A stretch of 64,000 nucleotides of DNA from Molanna angustata (Eukaryota > Arthropoda > Insecta > Trichoptera > Molannidae), in assembly GCA_963576475.1 (NCBI GenBank), contig OY754968.1:14922616-14986615 (forward strand), in the 5' to 3' direction. The notes beneath the pieces were generated by a model that worked only from the letters and a program-made list of their open reading frames with translations, was not told where the DNA came from and made no database searches. Position 1 is the first letter of the stretch, and every line of letters starts with the position of its first letter. The position numbers and the translations under genes are program-made. Positions 32,163-44,400 of the stretch are shown in pieces.

Positions 32163-34623
32163 AAGACTGCTGAATGTATGTGTGGAATGGGATCTTTTTG
32201 TGGCTAATACTATTTTTTGCCATAAAAAGATCCACCAGTATACGTGGGAAAGAGGCTGTGAAAGATCAATTATAGATTTTGTATGTGTGGACTCCACTTT
32301 GAGGAAGGCAACGATGGACACTAGGGTATATAGGGGCGCAGAGCTGGAGACAGATCACTATTTGCTTGTTACTAAACTGCATCTGTTCATCGGCTGGCGC
32401 TCTAAAACAATCAAAAGTGCACCACCAATGCGCGTCAAGGTGGAAAAATTACAAGAAGAGGAAGTAAGACATGAATATGAAAGGAATGTTGATTATGAAC
32501 TAAATTCTCAAACACATAGTGAAAGAAGTGTAGATGAAGTATGGAAAGACTTGAAAAGTGTTGTGTGCAAGGCTGCCAAGAATGCGTGCGGTGAAAGTAA
32601 AAGAGGAATGCAGAAAGGTGATGCTTGGTGGAATGAATCGGTAAAAAATGCAGTTGATGCGAAAAAGGAAGCATGGAAGTTTTGGATATCTGTAAAAGGT
32701 ACTGACAAAGAAAATAGAGCAAAAGAAGAGTACAAAGAATGCAAGAGGAGAGTAAAAGCTACAGTGAGAAATGAAAAAGATTGTATAAAAGAAAAAGAAA
32801 GTCAGAAAATAGTGAAAGACTTTACGGGTAACATGAAAATGTTCTGGAAAGGCATAGCTAAACGAAAGCAAGGGGAAGTAAAAGGTTCAAAGTGTATAAA
32901 TGATAAAGATGGAAATATGCTGATAGATAACGAACGTGTGAAAGAGAGGTGGTGTGAATATTTCAAAGAATTGTATGAAAGCGCACAAGGTGACACAGTA
33001 AGACAGAGGACATGGATTATTGATGAGAATGAGAGAGATGAAATAACGGAAGAAGAGGTAAAAGAAGCGGTTAATCACGCGAAAACGGGTAAAGCCGCTG
33101 GTGTGGACTGTGTGGCAGCCGAATTTATCAAGTATGGCGGTAAAATATCTACGGAGTGGTGTCTATCGCTTTTCAATAAATGTTGGGAAGCTGGGTACAC
33201 TCCGTCGGATTGGAGAAACGCAGTTGTAGTTCCTCTTTTCAAAGGGAAGGGATCAAAACTCGACTGCAAAAACTATAGAGCTATCAGCTTGTTAAGTTCG
33301 GTTGGCAAGATGTATGCAAGAATTATTGATAAGAGAATACGCAAGATTACGGAATGCAAGATATGGGATGCGCAAGGTGCCTTTGTAGGAGGCAGAGGAT
33401 GTATCGATCAAATTTTCTCTTTACGTATGGCTACAGAAAAGGTTCTGCATAAAAACCAGAAACTTTTCTGTGCGTTCATAGACCTAGAGAAGGCATATGA
33501 TAAAGTGGATAGAGAAAAATTGTGGGATATCCTATCGATATATGGAGTGAAGAGCAAACTAATACGTGCCGTTGCGTCTCTGTATGAAAATAGTGGAGCC
33601 TGTGTCCGTGTCAACGATGCGTTGACAACATGGTTCCCTATTAATAAAGGGGTGAAGCAAGGCTGCGTATTATCTCCATGGCTGTTCAATCTGTATATTG
33701 ATCACTGCGTTAGGACATTGAAGAATGAAAATAAAGGTCTGAAACTAAGTACTGTAAACGTACGTGATTTGATGTATGCAGACGACAAAGTGGTGATTGC
33801 TGAATGTGCGGATGAGTTACAGTATTTAGTAAATAAAGTGTATGAAGGATGCCTGCAAAATGGACTGAGAATGAATGTTAGTAAATCTAAGATATTGGTA
33901 TTTGAAAAGACTGAAAGTATAACTGCATGTATGATAAAAGTAGAGAACGAATGGCTAGAACAAGTTGAGGAATATTTATATTTGGGGAGTATGTTTGAAC
34001 GGAATGGAAGACCCGATAAAGATATCGAAAGAAGAGTTATGGCAGGGAATAGAATAAACGGAGCACTTAGACCAGTAATGTCCGACCCAAGCATCTCAAA
34101 GGAAGCCAAAATTGTAGTACACAATTCAATTGTGGTGCCTACTTTGACGTATGCTAGTGAAACATGGACCTGGCAAAGAACACATGAAAGTAGAATAAAT
34201 GCTGTAGAAATGAGATCACTAAGAAGAGTATGTAATAGAACGATATATGATAGAATAAAAAATGAGGACATAAGGAGAGAATGCAAGTTAAAGAAGGATA
34301 TTATATGTAAAATGAAAGTGAATGCTTTAAGGTGGTTTGGACATATAGAAAGAATGAACGATGAACGACTGACCAAAAAAATATACATGGGTGCAAGAGA
34401 TGGAGTGAATAGCAGAGGTCGCCCCAGAAAGGGATGGCATGACCATGTGAATGATATTTTGAAAGAAGGAAACATAAAAAGTTTGAACAATCGACGAGCA
34501 TGTATGAGACGATGCATGGATGTAAAGGAAGCCAGAAATGTGTGCAAAAATAGAGAAGTATGGCGCTCAATTCTCTCTGCTTACCCCGTAAGGGACATGG
34601 CGTGATGGTATGTATGTATGTAT
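32163..34623 (+). mobile_element. RTE-like LINE, 5'-truncated, with open EN/RT frame
   Basis: A 2461-bp insertion flanked by the 8-bp direct repeat GTTTTTTA (32155-32162 and 34624-34631). It starts in the middle of the endonuclease domain and ends at the native 3' end, AAGGGACATGGCGTGATGG followed by (TATG)n. A short-microsatellite 3' end with a single EN-RT frame is typical of the RTE clade. It is the best preserved of at least seven related copies in the window. Confidence 0.9.
32164..34605 (+). CDS. RTE-like endonuclease/reverse transcriptase, N-terminally truncated
   Basis: Uninterrupted frame of 813 codons from the truncation point to the native TGA. The first codons (RLLNVCVEWDLFVANTIF) continue a normal LINE endonuclease, so the GTG at 32182 is not a real start. 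Counting from 32182, the apurinic-type endonuclease ends with ETDHY (catalytic Asp-His at about 58-59). A long basic linker follows. Reverse transcriptase blocks begin near KTGKAAGVDCVAAEF, pass VPLFKGKGSKLDCKNYRAIS and FIDLEKAYDKV, and include the catalytic YADD at 532-535. A C-terminal region ends WFGHIERMNDERL, GRPRKGWHDHVN and AYPVRDMA. The enzyme would copy its own RNA at a nicked target. Without the endonuclease N-terminus and promoter the copy should be immobile. No stop or frameshift suggests recent insertion. Confidence 0.9.
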   Translation, partial: RLLNVCVEWDLFVANTIFCHKKIHQYTWERGCERSIIDFVCVDSTLRKATMDTRVYRGAELETDHYLLVTKLHLFIGWRSKTIKSAPPMRVKVEKLQEEEVRHEYERNVDYELNSQTHSERSVDEVWKDLKSVVCKAAKNACGESKRGMQKGDAWWNESVKNAVDAKKEAWKFWISVKGTDKENRAKEEYKECKRRVKATVRNEKDCIKEKESQKIVKDFTGNMKMFWKGIAKRKQGEVKGSKCINDKDGNMLIDNERVKERWCEYFKELYESAQGDTVRQRTWIIDENERDEITEEEVKEAVNHAKTGKAAGVDCVAAEFIKYGGKISTEWCLSLFNKCWEAGYTPSDWRNAVVVPLFKGKGSKLDCKNYRAISLLSSVGKMYARIIDKRIRKITECKIWDAQGAFVGGRGCIDQIFSLRMATEKVLHKNQKLFCAFIDLEKAYDKVDREKLWDILSIYGVKSKLIRAVASLYENSGACVRVNDALTTWFPINKGVKQGCVLSPWLFNLYIDHCVRTLKNENKGLKLSTVNVRDLMYADDKVVIAECADELQYLVNKVYEGCLQNGLRMNVSKSKILVFEKTESITACMIKVENEWLEQVEEYLYLGSMFERNGRPDKDIERRVMAGNRINGALRPVMSDPSISKEAKIVVHNSIVVPTLTYASETWTWQRTHESRINAVEMRSLRRVCNRTIYDRIKNEDIRRECKLKKDIICKMKVNALRWFGHIERMNDERLTKKIYMGARDGVNSRGRPRKGWHDHVNDILKEGNIKSLNNRRACMRRCMDVKEARNVCKNREVWRSILSAYPVRDMA

Positions 34624-34631
34624 GTTTTTTA

Positions 34632-35207
34632 TGAGCTTTGAGTTAATTCGTTGTGTAATGTGATCGAAAAATATTTTCTTACGGATCTGAAAGGTCAAGT
34701 TATTACCTACTTTAATTTAAATAAGTACTTGCTAAAATAATTATTATCTTCTGTCTAGTCTTGCTCCAAAAGTTTTCCGCCTACGTCCGTAAATTGTTTA
34801 GTAGAGAGGCGGCTGGAGACGTCAAAAGAGAGAAATCTGATAGACCAAGTTTTTAGCGATGAAAATACTTGTACTTACCTATAGAAGCTGGAATTCCCTG
34901 ACATCTCATAAAGGCAAAAAATTAAGAAATGAATAATTTTTTTTCGACGAGTTCAGTCAGGGGCAAAAAAATATGATAACTAAGTTCAACTGAATGAAGG
35001 AATTTTGAAATTCACTGAAAACAAAATATACATCAATCGACGAATGTATGATTAAATAAGCGGGACACAATATTATGAAGCAAAACATAAAAATTATATC
35101 AATCAAATGAAGATTCATGTTATGGTGCTACGAGATTGTCAGTCTGAATAACTCTTCGAGTTCAAAAAGTATATTTTATTATGTAGGTACCTACAGGTGT
35201 ACAAAGA
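34632..35207. other. Intronic DNA, nothing recognised
   Basis: No supported feature in about 0.6 kb. Confidence 0.4.
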
Positions 35208-35383
35208 TATAGGGAGCAAGTCCTGTCAAAACCCCTTTGATCACCCATATCATGGATATAATTATCATATGGAGTTCTCTAATATCTAAAGATATCATAG
35301 ACCTCCATATGAAAAATATTTTCTTGATATAGGTAATCGTAAGGGTTTTGATTTCAACGTTTGACGAGACTTTCCACCCTGGT
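35208..35383. mobile_element. Foldback MITE (GGGGGCAAGTC family), empty copy
   Basis: AGGGAGCAAGTCCTGTCAAA at the left and a reversed CAGGGTGGAAAGTCTCGTCA at the right form the ends. AAACCCCTTTGATCACC and ATATCATGGATATAATTA match the arms of the 29140 copy. The centre, ATATGGAGTTCTC ... GACCTCCATAT, is itself inverted. It serves as the pre-insertion reference for the SINE-bearing copy. Confidence 0.8.
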
Positions 35384-37022
35384 GTAGAATTAAGTTTGGG
35401 CAAGTCAGTCGTTTCATCGAACTAACCGAAAAAATCTGAAAGTCAAAAATAGTTCAGAGTGAGTAAAAAAAACGAAAAAAATGACTAAAAATTTGTCCAT
35501 AGACAAAGATTATTTACAAGGTATGTATTTAAGTAGTCAGAAAAAAACATTATTTGAATCTCAAATTTATAAAATTCCTTTTTAATTAATTAAAATTAAC
35601 TTTTATCGTTCTTAATAATTCCGAATAGGGTTCAAAATAATGAAAATATAATTGATTAATTTGAAATGGTTTTAAAATAGACAAATTCATATTTGATGTC
35701 TCATTCTTTATAAGACTAAACATTGAAAAAAGAAAACAATTAGACAATAGAGAATCCATAATATACTCGTAACTAACAGTATGGTTATTTGTATGAAGTT
35801 CCTATACAATGTACAACTAGGTGGCTTGATTTAATTAGGGGCTCGTCCACAGGGATCAACATAGCTTGAGGATGGGGGAAGACGATACAGGGATAAATAA
35901 ACGGGGGGGGGGATAAGGAAAAGGGAGCGGGAGGGGAGGGGAGGGAAAAGGAAAGGCATGGATGGATAGGGGATTTAATGAGTCTTGTGACAAGCGCTGC
36001 TGTTAACTTGTTGATGATATATGACCACAAATATGTACGGAGCTAAGTTATTTTAGAGTAATTTGGAATAAAATATGTGCTCAACTAATAAATATCAGTT
36101 TATTTTGTTCGTGACTAAATATTATTTGAGAGCACAGAGATAGTTCATCCATTAAGTATTGTCTTTTTGGGTTACAGTTTGTTTGAATATTTTTATGAGT
36201 GAAAGTAGGTATATTCCTATTTTACCAATTATTTTGACAAATAAAAAATATTACAAATTATTGTTCGGACGAGGAGCCTTATCTCATTTGGATTGGAATC
36301 GAACCAATCGAATGAGTACCTTTACGATTTGTCCACACGTGTCATATGGCCAAACCGTTCCCCAATCATACTACGCAATACCCGATGTATCAATGTAGCA
36401 TATTTAGATACAATGCAAAGAAACAAGAAATGAGGTACTGTAGGTATATCAATCGAATTAAAGGAGTTTTCAAAGAACTTACATACGTTTATTTACTTTT
36501 TACTTTTTTTTAAAGAAAATTAAATATTATTGAACACAAATTACTATGTGTTCACTTTTATAACAAAAAAGATGATGAAGCGACGTAGTTTCTACATTTG
36601 ATTACAAAATGGTTTGTTAAAATATAATATAGTTTATTTTTTATAACAAAATGGATTGAAAAAAGATATAGTTTCTACGTTTTATTAAAAAAGGGGTTTG
36701 TAAAACGATATCCATCCATTACAAAATTGGTGAACGTTGCGCAAGCGCATAAGTGATCACGTAAACCTGGCGATGACAGGTCGTAAGTTCTGTAGGTGCC
36801 TTAAGTTCCTGGTTCTTATAATATTCCAATTTCTTCCTATTGAGATGTTAAAATTTTGTACTTAATAAAACATTACATTGTAATTGTAAGAAAAACGACA
36901 AATTTTCTTCTTAATATGGAAAAAATAGTATGTAAGTCAGTCGAATTTTCATTATGAAATGATGTATCCCGTCGAACTTTCATTACTAAATTGTATTATT
37001 AGAAATGAAAGTATAATAATAA
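35384..37022. other. Intronic DNA with a G-rich tract, otherwise nothing recognised
   Basis: Apart from the G-rich tract at 35903-35945, no element or coding signature was found. The 79-codon frame at 36159 has no recognisable domain. Confidence 0.4.
35903..35945 (+). other. G-rich purine tract, potential G-quadruplex
   Basis: A run of ten G is followed by purine-rich spacer and then GGGAGCGGGAGGGGAGGGG with a further GGG. That gives at least four closely spaced runs of three or more G with loops of one to three bases, the canonical quadruplex pattern. It stands out in AT-rich surroundings. Confidence 0.8.
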
Positions 37023-37063
37023 TTTTATATTGTGTAATAATAATTATTCACACAATATAAAAC
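37023..37063. repeat. Near-perfect inverted repeat
   Basis: TTTTATATTGTGTAATAAT is matched in inverse by ATTATTCACACAATATAAAA with one extra C, separated by only a few bases. A small AT-rich cruciform candidate. Confidence 0.8.
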
Positions 37064-37439
37064 AATTATGTTAGTATACCTAGGTGTTCCTACTTTTTAC
37101 ACGTGGAAAACATTACATAGGTACCAACCCAAACTTTACTCTACTAGTAGATATGTTGTGTATGTTCAATGTTCAAGGATTCCCTGTGAACTGTTCAAAC
37201 ATAATATGTCCACGCCACCGAGCACTTTATAAATAATCAACCATCCTTAAGTTTTCTTACAAAGCTATAAACACAAATTTAGTGTATGTGCGCCAAGTAT
37301 CACTAACCTATATATTTAATTCTAGATAATATCTTGACTTTGTCAAATTAGACTTTAGTTTTATTTATTTGGGAGATTACTTGGGTTATGGCCAACATTA
37401 AATTCTTTATTGTTTTTAGCGATTGAAACATCTTTTCAA

Positions 37440-38112
37440 CTGTAGAACTTTATGACGGGTATAAATAAAAAAAGATTATCCAACTGTGTTGTTCAAGAGA
37501 ATTTTATTATCTGAACATATCGACAAAGTATCAGTATAGGCGACATTTGCATGCAGGGTCTATACCTATATTTCACGGTTTTTCCAACTTTTAAGTCAAA
37601 ATACACGAACTTCGAGCCTTCGCAGCATATATGTTCCATATACGGATTTACTCCGAATTCGGAGTAGAAAATTTAGTGTGTCTGTGTATCCCCCCCTTAT
37701 AACTTTTGACCCGGTCAATTAACAGAGCCTAAAATTTCATATTATATAGATAGCTATAGGTTTACTTTTATACTAAGAATATTTAATTTTTGTTTCAGTC
37801 AGGTTGAACTTTTGATTTTTTAATTTATCTTTCCATATATATCAAAAACCATAAACACTAGAACCCTGTTAATTGGTATTAACTATAGACAAATACAAAA
37901 TCTCAAATTGTTTTTGTCAAAAAAATTCCAGAGTTTCTCATTCAATTTTCCTCCATACTATCCTATTCTGATTTATATACCTACATGTTATATTTATAGA
38001 AAACAAAATATCTTAAAATATTTATTAATTTGTATTTAAGTGTTTATAGTTTGGTACGTATTCTTCAATTATGCATACAGTTGGATCTCATGTGCTACAT
38101 GCAACTAGTATT
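37440..38112 (-). repeat. Repeat family A, minus-strand copy
   Basis: On the minus strand it starts ACTAGTTGCATGTAGCACAT, GATCCAACTGT and GAAGAATACGTACCAAAC. It continues through AGGATAGTATGGAGG, GAAACTCTGGAATTTTTTT and GACTGAAACAAAAATTAAAT, and ends with TTGACCCG / TTATAAGG-type and GATACTTTGTCGATAT, CTCTTGAACAA blocks. The same order is found at 57515-58470 and in part at 59044-59760. No ORF. Non-autonomous, class unknown. Confidence 0.75.
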
Positions 38113-38149
38113 TTTTATTTTAACAAGCACTTTGAACATTATATATCAT

Positions 38150-38420
38150 TGATATGCAGTTGATTGGACTTGGTTTGAATAGTACAGAAAACAACAAAAC
38201 ATGATTTTTCATACTCAGTTCCTACTCTATATGGAAAACGCCATACCTACACACAACTTCATGACGAAATTTAAAATACGCATTATCTATAAGTAGGTAC
38301 ATGATACACGTTGAGAATATGATGCACAAAAATACATTAAAAATTGTAAAATCATAATTCTTCACTATTCCTGAGCGTAAAAAATATTAATTTTGTCAAT
38401 AAAAAATATGTTATTGTGTC
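38150..38420 (+). repeat. Repeat family B, second copy
   Basis: Diverged counterpart of 28100-28390, as described there. It abuts a GGATGGCGTGGGTATATGTA stretch at about 38440 that may be a minimal RTE tail. Confidence 0.4.
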
Positions 38421-38880
38421 ATCGTTTCAACCAAAGAATGGATGGCGTGGGTATATGTATGTATTTAATAACTCATTTAAATCTCAGAGAAAAAACATGA
38501 ATTCAAACTTGGTAATATTTAGGGATTAGACACTTTATATTATAAAATCTATAGGTTCATGACACTGACCGTAACACCAAATTCTACCATAGTGTTTAAA
38601 TCCATGTATCAATAATCTTCTACACTATTAGTCTCAATATTTTATCTTCATTTTTATATTCAGGTAAGTATAAAGTATGGTTTGCACATTTTATGTAGGA
38701 ATGGCGTCAGTTAATATAAATTTTAAGCAAGGTATGGACGCGCTTAATTTAAGGGTCAACGAGATCTATTTGTTTTCTATTTAATATATTCACATTCGTA
38801 CGGCAGCCTAACTGCAGAGCTTTAAAAAGCATTGCAGTGAATGGCTGTTAAGTACACAAAATTAACTAATAATACAATTA

Positions 38881-39070
38881 GATGGGTCGGTGGCAGAGCG
38901 GTTAGCGCGCTGGGCTAGTAATTTAGTGGTCGCGAGTTCGAATCCTGCCTCGACCGATTTCGTTCACCTAAGCAGAAGCATTTATATGCTTATTTTAGGG
39001 AACGTAGAGAGATGTATATTATGTACTTGTTTAACAAGGGCATATTCATTTAAAAAAAATAATAATAATG
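38881..39070 (+). mobile_element. tRNA-derived SINE (family 1), copy 2
   Basis: The head folds like a 71-nt tRNA: acceptor-like GGTCGGT ... CTCGACC, A-box TGGCAGAGCGGTTAGCGC, loop CTAGTAA with AGT in the anticodon position, B-box AGTTCGAATCC. The body CGATTTCGTTCACCTA is shared with 17479-17665. It ends in AAAAAAAATAATAATAATG. The 70-codon frame across it is a translation of the tRNA-like part, not a gene. A recent tRNA-Thr(AGU)-derived SINE is my reading. Confidence 0.85.
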
Positions 39071-39908
39071 CGTTCTTTGTTTATTTATTTATACAGTTAT
39101 AGATTTTTTTCCAATTCTTTCTTTTTTTTCCTGTTTTGATGCTTTCATATATAATTTTTTTTTTATTATTATCTATTTATGTATCTAATTATATATTTTG
39201 TGATCGTCCAAGACATTGCTGAAAACCAGATGCACTGTGGGTCTCCACGGGTGTACTATTGACCAATAGCCTATTTGTTGAAAAATAGTGCAAAAGATGT
39301 ATAATATTTTGTTATTTTTATGCAACAAAAAAAATATTATTTATTTATTTAGATACTATTTTAAATGTCTACTGTGAAATAAAATGAATAATATAAAAAT
39401 AAAAATGTCAATAGTAGACATATTACGTAGTTTGATTGTCAAAATATCACATTTGCACTTATCAAAATGAAATACTGACATCAAAGTCCCGTTAAAACAT
39501 TATTGCGTTCAAGTAATATGCGACATCATCTCTTGACTAATTGAATATAATTTTAACAAAGATATACTGTTTCAGCTGAATATATTAATTTTGAGCTGTG
39601 CGAGATAAATCTCCATTACAAATATTCCTTAAAATTGAAATTCGTCATCCATGATGCAAATGGTGTATTCAAATACGTCAACCATGAAATATAAAGGTTA
39701 TGAGAGATACAGTTTATACATTATGTAATAAAGTCTTCTCATAATACATACAAGGGAAATGTTAATATCATAATATTATGTTTTGTTGTTATAAAGATCT
39801 ATTAAGTATGTATTTTTAAAATGATGTATTACATAGAAAGACTTAAAGTAGAAAGTAGTTATATTATGACGTCTTTTGTTGATGTATTTCACTTAAGCTA
39901 CATATAAT
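39071..39908. other. Intronic DNA, nothing recognised
   Basis: AT-rich, no supported feature. The last bases, TAAT (39905-39908), are the left target duplication of the adjacent LTR element. Confidence 0.5.
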
Positions 39909-40682
39909 TGTTATACGCCGACTTGCACAAAAATATGAAAAGTCTTTGGCACAGATATCGGGTGGGTTCTCTGGTCTGAACCCAAGCCCTTCAGGGAATT
40001 TAAATAATTTGTTAATTGATTAGTAGGCCGTGATGTCCTTGGATCCCTCCGTCATGCCGTGCCCATATTAATTATTCTTTATTCAAATATCAGAAGGTAT
40101 CATTGCACAATCAAACAATTGCAAATAGTAATTTCAATTTAATTCTGTCTTTAAACAAATGTACAAAATTACACAATTTTATCACAAAAAGTATCTTATA
40201 ACAATTTCCATACATATAGTATGTGTCTTTGACATTTCGACTCACCAAGTCTCGTCAGGCTGGCTAGGATTACCAGCAACAACTTCGGTCACTCGGCGAT
40301 TTCCACAAATACATACGAGTGCCATTGGCCAATAAGGCAAAACCAGGAACGAAGAAAAAAGAAAAGACCTACATCAGTCTTCAATCGTCCAGACACTTAT
40401 AAAGTTGCGCTATTTTTAAACGCCTACTTTTATATAACAATTTCTATAAAACAGGAAAAATACATATTTTTCACTTCGAATCTGACAGCTCCCACCACAA
40501 GAAGAAAAAACCACCATGATCTGTCAGAATTTTCTTCATTCGAAAAAACTTTTGTTTATTTATGATTTATTAAATTTACTTCTTTATTCAAATTATTTGA
40601 ATAAAGGTATCTATATTAAAATTATTTTATACTACTTGGGTTCCTACTGCGAAGTTTAATATTCTTATTTTGATTCATAACA
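39909..40682 (-). repeat. LTR (3' LTR of the minus-strand gypsy element)
   Basis: 774 bp, bounded by TGTTATACGCCG and TTTGATTCATAACA. Same length and, by reading, same sequence as 46560-47333. Confidence 0.97.
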
Positions 40683-40697
40683 TTTACCTCCCTCGTC
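40683..40697 (-). other. Polypurine tract of the gypsy element
   Basis: On the minus strand, GACGAGGGAGGTAAA directly precedes the 3' LTR. This is the expected position and composition for the plus-strand primer of reverse transcription. Confidence 0.8.
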
Positions 40698-40786
40698 ACA
40701 GAAAAATTAAAATTTTATCAACAGAAATATTTTAATTTTTATTAGGGTCACCCCATTCCTAAAAACTTATGGTCACCCCATTAATT

Positions 40787-41160
40787 GAAGCTTACACAAA
40801 ATATAACCTTACATAACAAGACAAATATTTAACATAGAACTCTTATCAATAAACATTTTAAATTCAGCAATAAAAATAAACAACTTACACATTCAACATA
40901 ATTCAATTAAATGAAGCTTACTCAAAATATAACCTAACATAACAAGACAAATATTTTACATAGAACTCTTATCAATAAACATTTTAATTCAGCAATAAAA
41001 GAAACAACTTACACATTTAACATAATTCAATTAAATGAAGCTTAAACAAAATATAACCTAACATAACAAGACAAATATTTTACATAAAACTCTTAACAAT
41101 TAACATTTGAGATTCAGCAATTAAAATCAACAACTTACACATTTAACATAATAAATTTAT
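40787..41160. repeat. Three tandem ~125-bp units in the gypsy 3' untranslated region
   Basis: Units start at 40787, 40913 and 41037 with GAAGCTTAC/A, each containing CAAAATATAACC, ACATAACAAGACAAATATTT, TCAATAAACATTTTAA-like and CAACTTACACATT blocks. They lie between the polypurine tract and the end of Gag-Pol. Confidence 0.92.
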
Positions 41161-41469
41161 CAATTAAACACAATACAAATATAATTTCCAATAAACGTTC
41201 TTAATTACAACTCAAAAATTATTCACAACACAAAAATTATTTACACCTCAAATATGAGCAATACGATTTTACACAGAATAGGTACTTTTACAAGCTTCTC
41301 ACTGTTGAGATGTGAACATTCAGAACACTCCAAGGATTCATTATAATTTCTCCTAAATCTAACTTTATGACGTCATAATACAATACCCAAAAATAAATTA
41401 ATGTCCTCATTTTATTTAACCAAATCATTAATTCGCCAAAATCATAGCAAGTATTAGGCACCTACTTTT

Positions 41470-44400
41470 CTAGTCTTGTGATTCTATTTTGATCAAATCT
41501 TTGACATGATAACTGCCCGATATCTTTCCGTCCATATCACTAAGTACATAAACTACATCAGATTTCTTTTCCACAATTATATTTTGGACGAACCGTGGTG
41601 CTAATTTATGAGAGAAATACTTTAAGGCGTCAGATTGACAATGATTTCGTCTCCATACTTTGTCTCCTACCTGGTATACTACATGTTTTCTTCTTAAGTT
41701 GTATTGCTTTGACGAGTTCTGAAAAGATAAAAGAAGCTGGTCCTGCACCTCATCATAAATTTGTGCTAGTTCTTTAAGTTTTCCTGCATATGGTTTTCTA
41801 GAAGTTTCTTTAATATTGCTCTCGGGTTCACTATTTTCATTAACAGTGTCTCTATGCAACGATCCGTTCATTACGTGTTCTCTACCGTGCATCAAGAAAT
41901 AAGGTGAGTAATTAGTGGTAACATTTACCATATTATTCATCGCGCTTGTGACCGCTCTCAAATTCTTGGTCCAGTTTCGTTGATCCTCATTAATTTTAAT
42001 GGCCAACATAGTCTCTATAGTCTTATTAAAACTCTCTACTACATTATTCTGTGGATGATAGTAAGGATTTAAAAATGTTACAGGCACATCATACTTTTTC
42101 AATAAAGACCGGTATTCTTTGGAAACGAATTGCTTTCCATTATCAGATACTATCACTTTTGGCACACCCCATGGCAAAAATATTTCTTGCTCCAAACATT
42201 TTACTACAGCGGCTGCAGTGGCCTTGCGTAACGAAAATGCCCATACATATTTAGAAAACACGTCTACGCAACTTAGGATGAAAACATGTCCAGAATAACT
42301 TCGCGGTAATGGTCCTATTAGATCTATGCTTAACATCTTCATTGGCCTATCTACCAATTTTGGATTGGACATTAGTCCCAATGGCGCAGAAGTAGAATGT
42401 TTATATGCCTTGCAAACTTTGCATCTACCAATCACTCGTTTAACATCTCTATACATACCTGGCCAGAAATAAGTTTTCTGTAACTTTTTGACTGTTTTAA
42501 ATACGCCAGGATGGCAGGATGTTTCAGATTCATGTATTCGGAAAATAAGTTCGTTGCGAAGTGGTTGTGGTATAACTTGTTTCCATTGATAGGGTTCTAG
42601 CAAAGCGCAATCGCTTTTGCAAAATCGGTACAACTGGTCTTCCATAATTTGATAATTTTTAAATCTTTGCGGATTTTCTTTGCATCCTCGACGTATCATG
42701 TGGTACCACTCATCATTTACAAAGGGATCTATTTCAAGAACATCTATTTCAACAGGCCGTATCCGGGAGAGCGCGTCTGGAGCCACGTGCTCAGAGCCTT
42801 TCCTGTGTATTATATTAAAATTAAATTGCGACAATCTGGTCGCCCACCTAGCCAATCGTCCACTAGGGTTTTCCAAGGTAGTTAGCCAACGGAGGCTAGA
42901 ATGATCCGTGACTATCGTGAAAGCCGATCCTTCTACGTAGCCTCTAAAATGCTCTACAGATTCAATTACGGCTAACATTTCTTTCTCAGTTGTGCCATAA
43001 TTCTTTTCGTGTTTCTTCAAAGAACGGGAGAAATATGCTATTGGATGTTCAGATCCTTCTAATATCTGTGTGAGTATGCCACCAATTCCATAACTCGATG
43101 CATCACAATGAATAATGAATGGTTCTGTAAAGTTGGGTGAAGCTAAGACCGGAGCGGTTACCATAGCCTTTTTGAGTCCATTAAAAGCATCCTCTGCTAT
43201 GGAAGACCAAACGAAATTTGAAATGTTACCCCTTTTTCCAGTTAATTTTGTGAGAGGTGCCGCTAAATCAGCAAAATTCTCGATAAATCTCCTGTAATAT
43301 GAGCATAGCCCCAAAAAACCTTTTAGTTCTTTTGAATTCTTTGGTGTTGGGAAGTTTTGTATACTTTCTATTTTAGCGGGATCCGTCCTCAAACCTTTTT
43401 CATCCACTATGTAACCTAAATATCTAAGTTCTTTTCTTACTAATTCAGATTTTTTCAAATTCACTGTAAACCCAGCTTCTCTTAATTTATTAGCAACACT
43501 TTTTAATAGATCCATGTGTTCTTCAAAACTTTCTGACACAATGATCAGGTCATCCAAGTATACGAATACTTGCCCATTGAATTCAGGTCCAAACAACATA
43601 TCCATCGTTCTTTGAAGCTCCTGGGGTGCGCAAGTTAATCCAAACGCAAGACGAACAAATTCAAACAGTCCCCTTGATTGTATGCTGAAAGCTGTCTTTT
43701 CGCAGGACTCGGGAGTCAAAGGAATCTGCCAAAATGCCTTTGATAAATCTACTGAAGAAATGTATTTACCGCGCCCTAAATTGGCTAAAATCGTGTTTAT
43801 ATAAGGTAATGGATAAGAATCCTTCTTCGTAACTGCATTTAGTTTTCGACTGTCAATACATAATCTTAGTGTTCCATCGCGTTTGGGAACCATAATGACA
43901 GGATTTGACCATGCAGATCGTGAGGGTCTAACAACACCCAATTCCAACATTTCGTCTAGTTCTTTTTCCACTAAAGCTTGCCTGACAGGCGAAAGAGGAT
44001 AGTATCTCTGTTTGATAGGAGGGCCCTCGGTAACGATGTTATGTTGCACTAAATTTGTACATCCCAATCCTCTCTTTTCATATGAAATATCTTCAAACAT
44101 TGAGTATACTTTTGATAATTCATCTCGCTGTTCTACACTTAGAGTTTCCAAATTAGATAAAACGCGAATTTCCGAAAACTCCTCTCTTGGGTTGATCAAA
44201 ACAGCTTCCGTTTCTTTTTCTTGACTATCAACGCTCTTCTTTTCGGGTGAAGGTAGATTTTCTTCATTTGACTTTCCCATAGATTCAACGAAGTTTGTTA
44301 CATTAGTTTTATCAATAATTTCCGTCGTTTTCTCTTTTGGTTCTACAAAAACTTCTGTCGTTTTGCTCTCCAACTTAGAAGCAATTTCCTCCAACCATTT

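Noticed and set aside
33702..34547. 281-codon minus-strand frame
   Set aside because: Antisense shadow of the RTE-like reverse transcriptase frame, which has the recognisable motifs.
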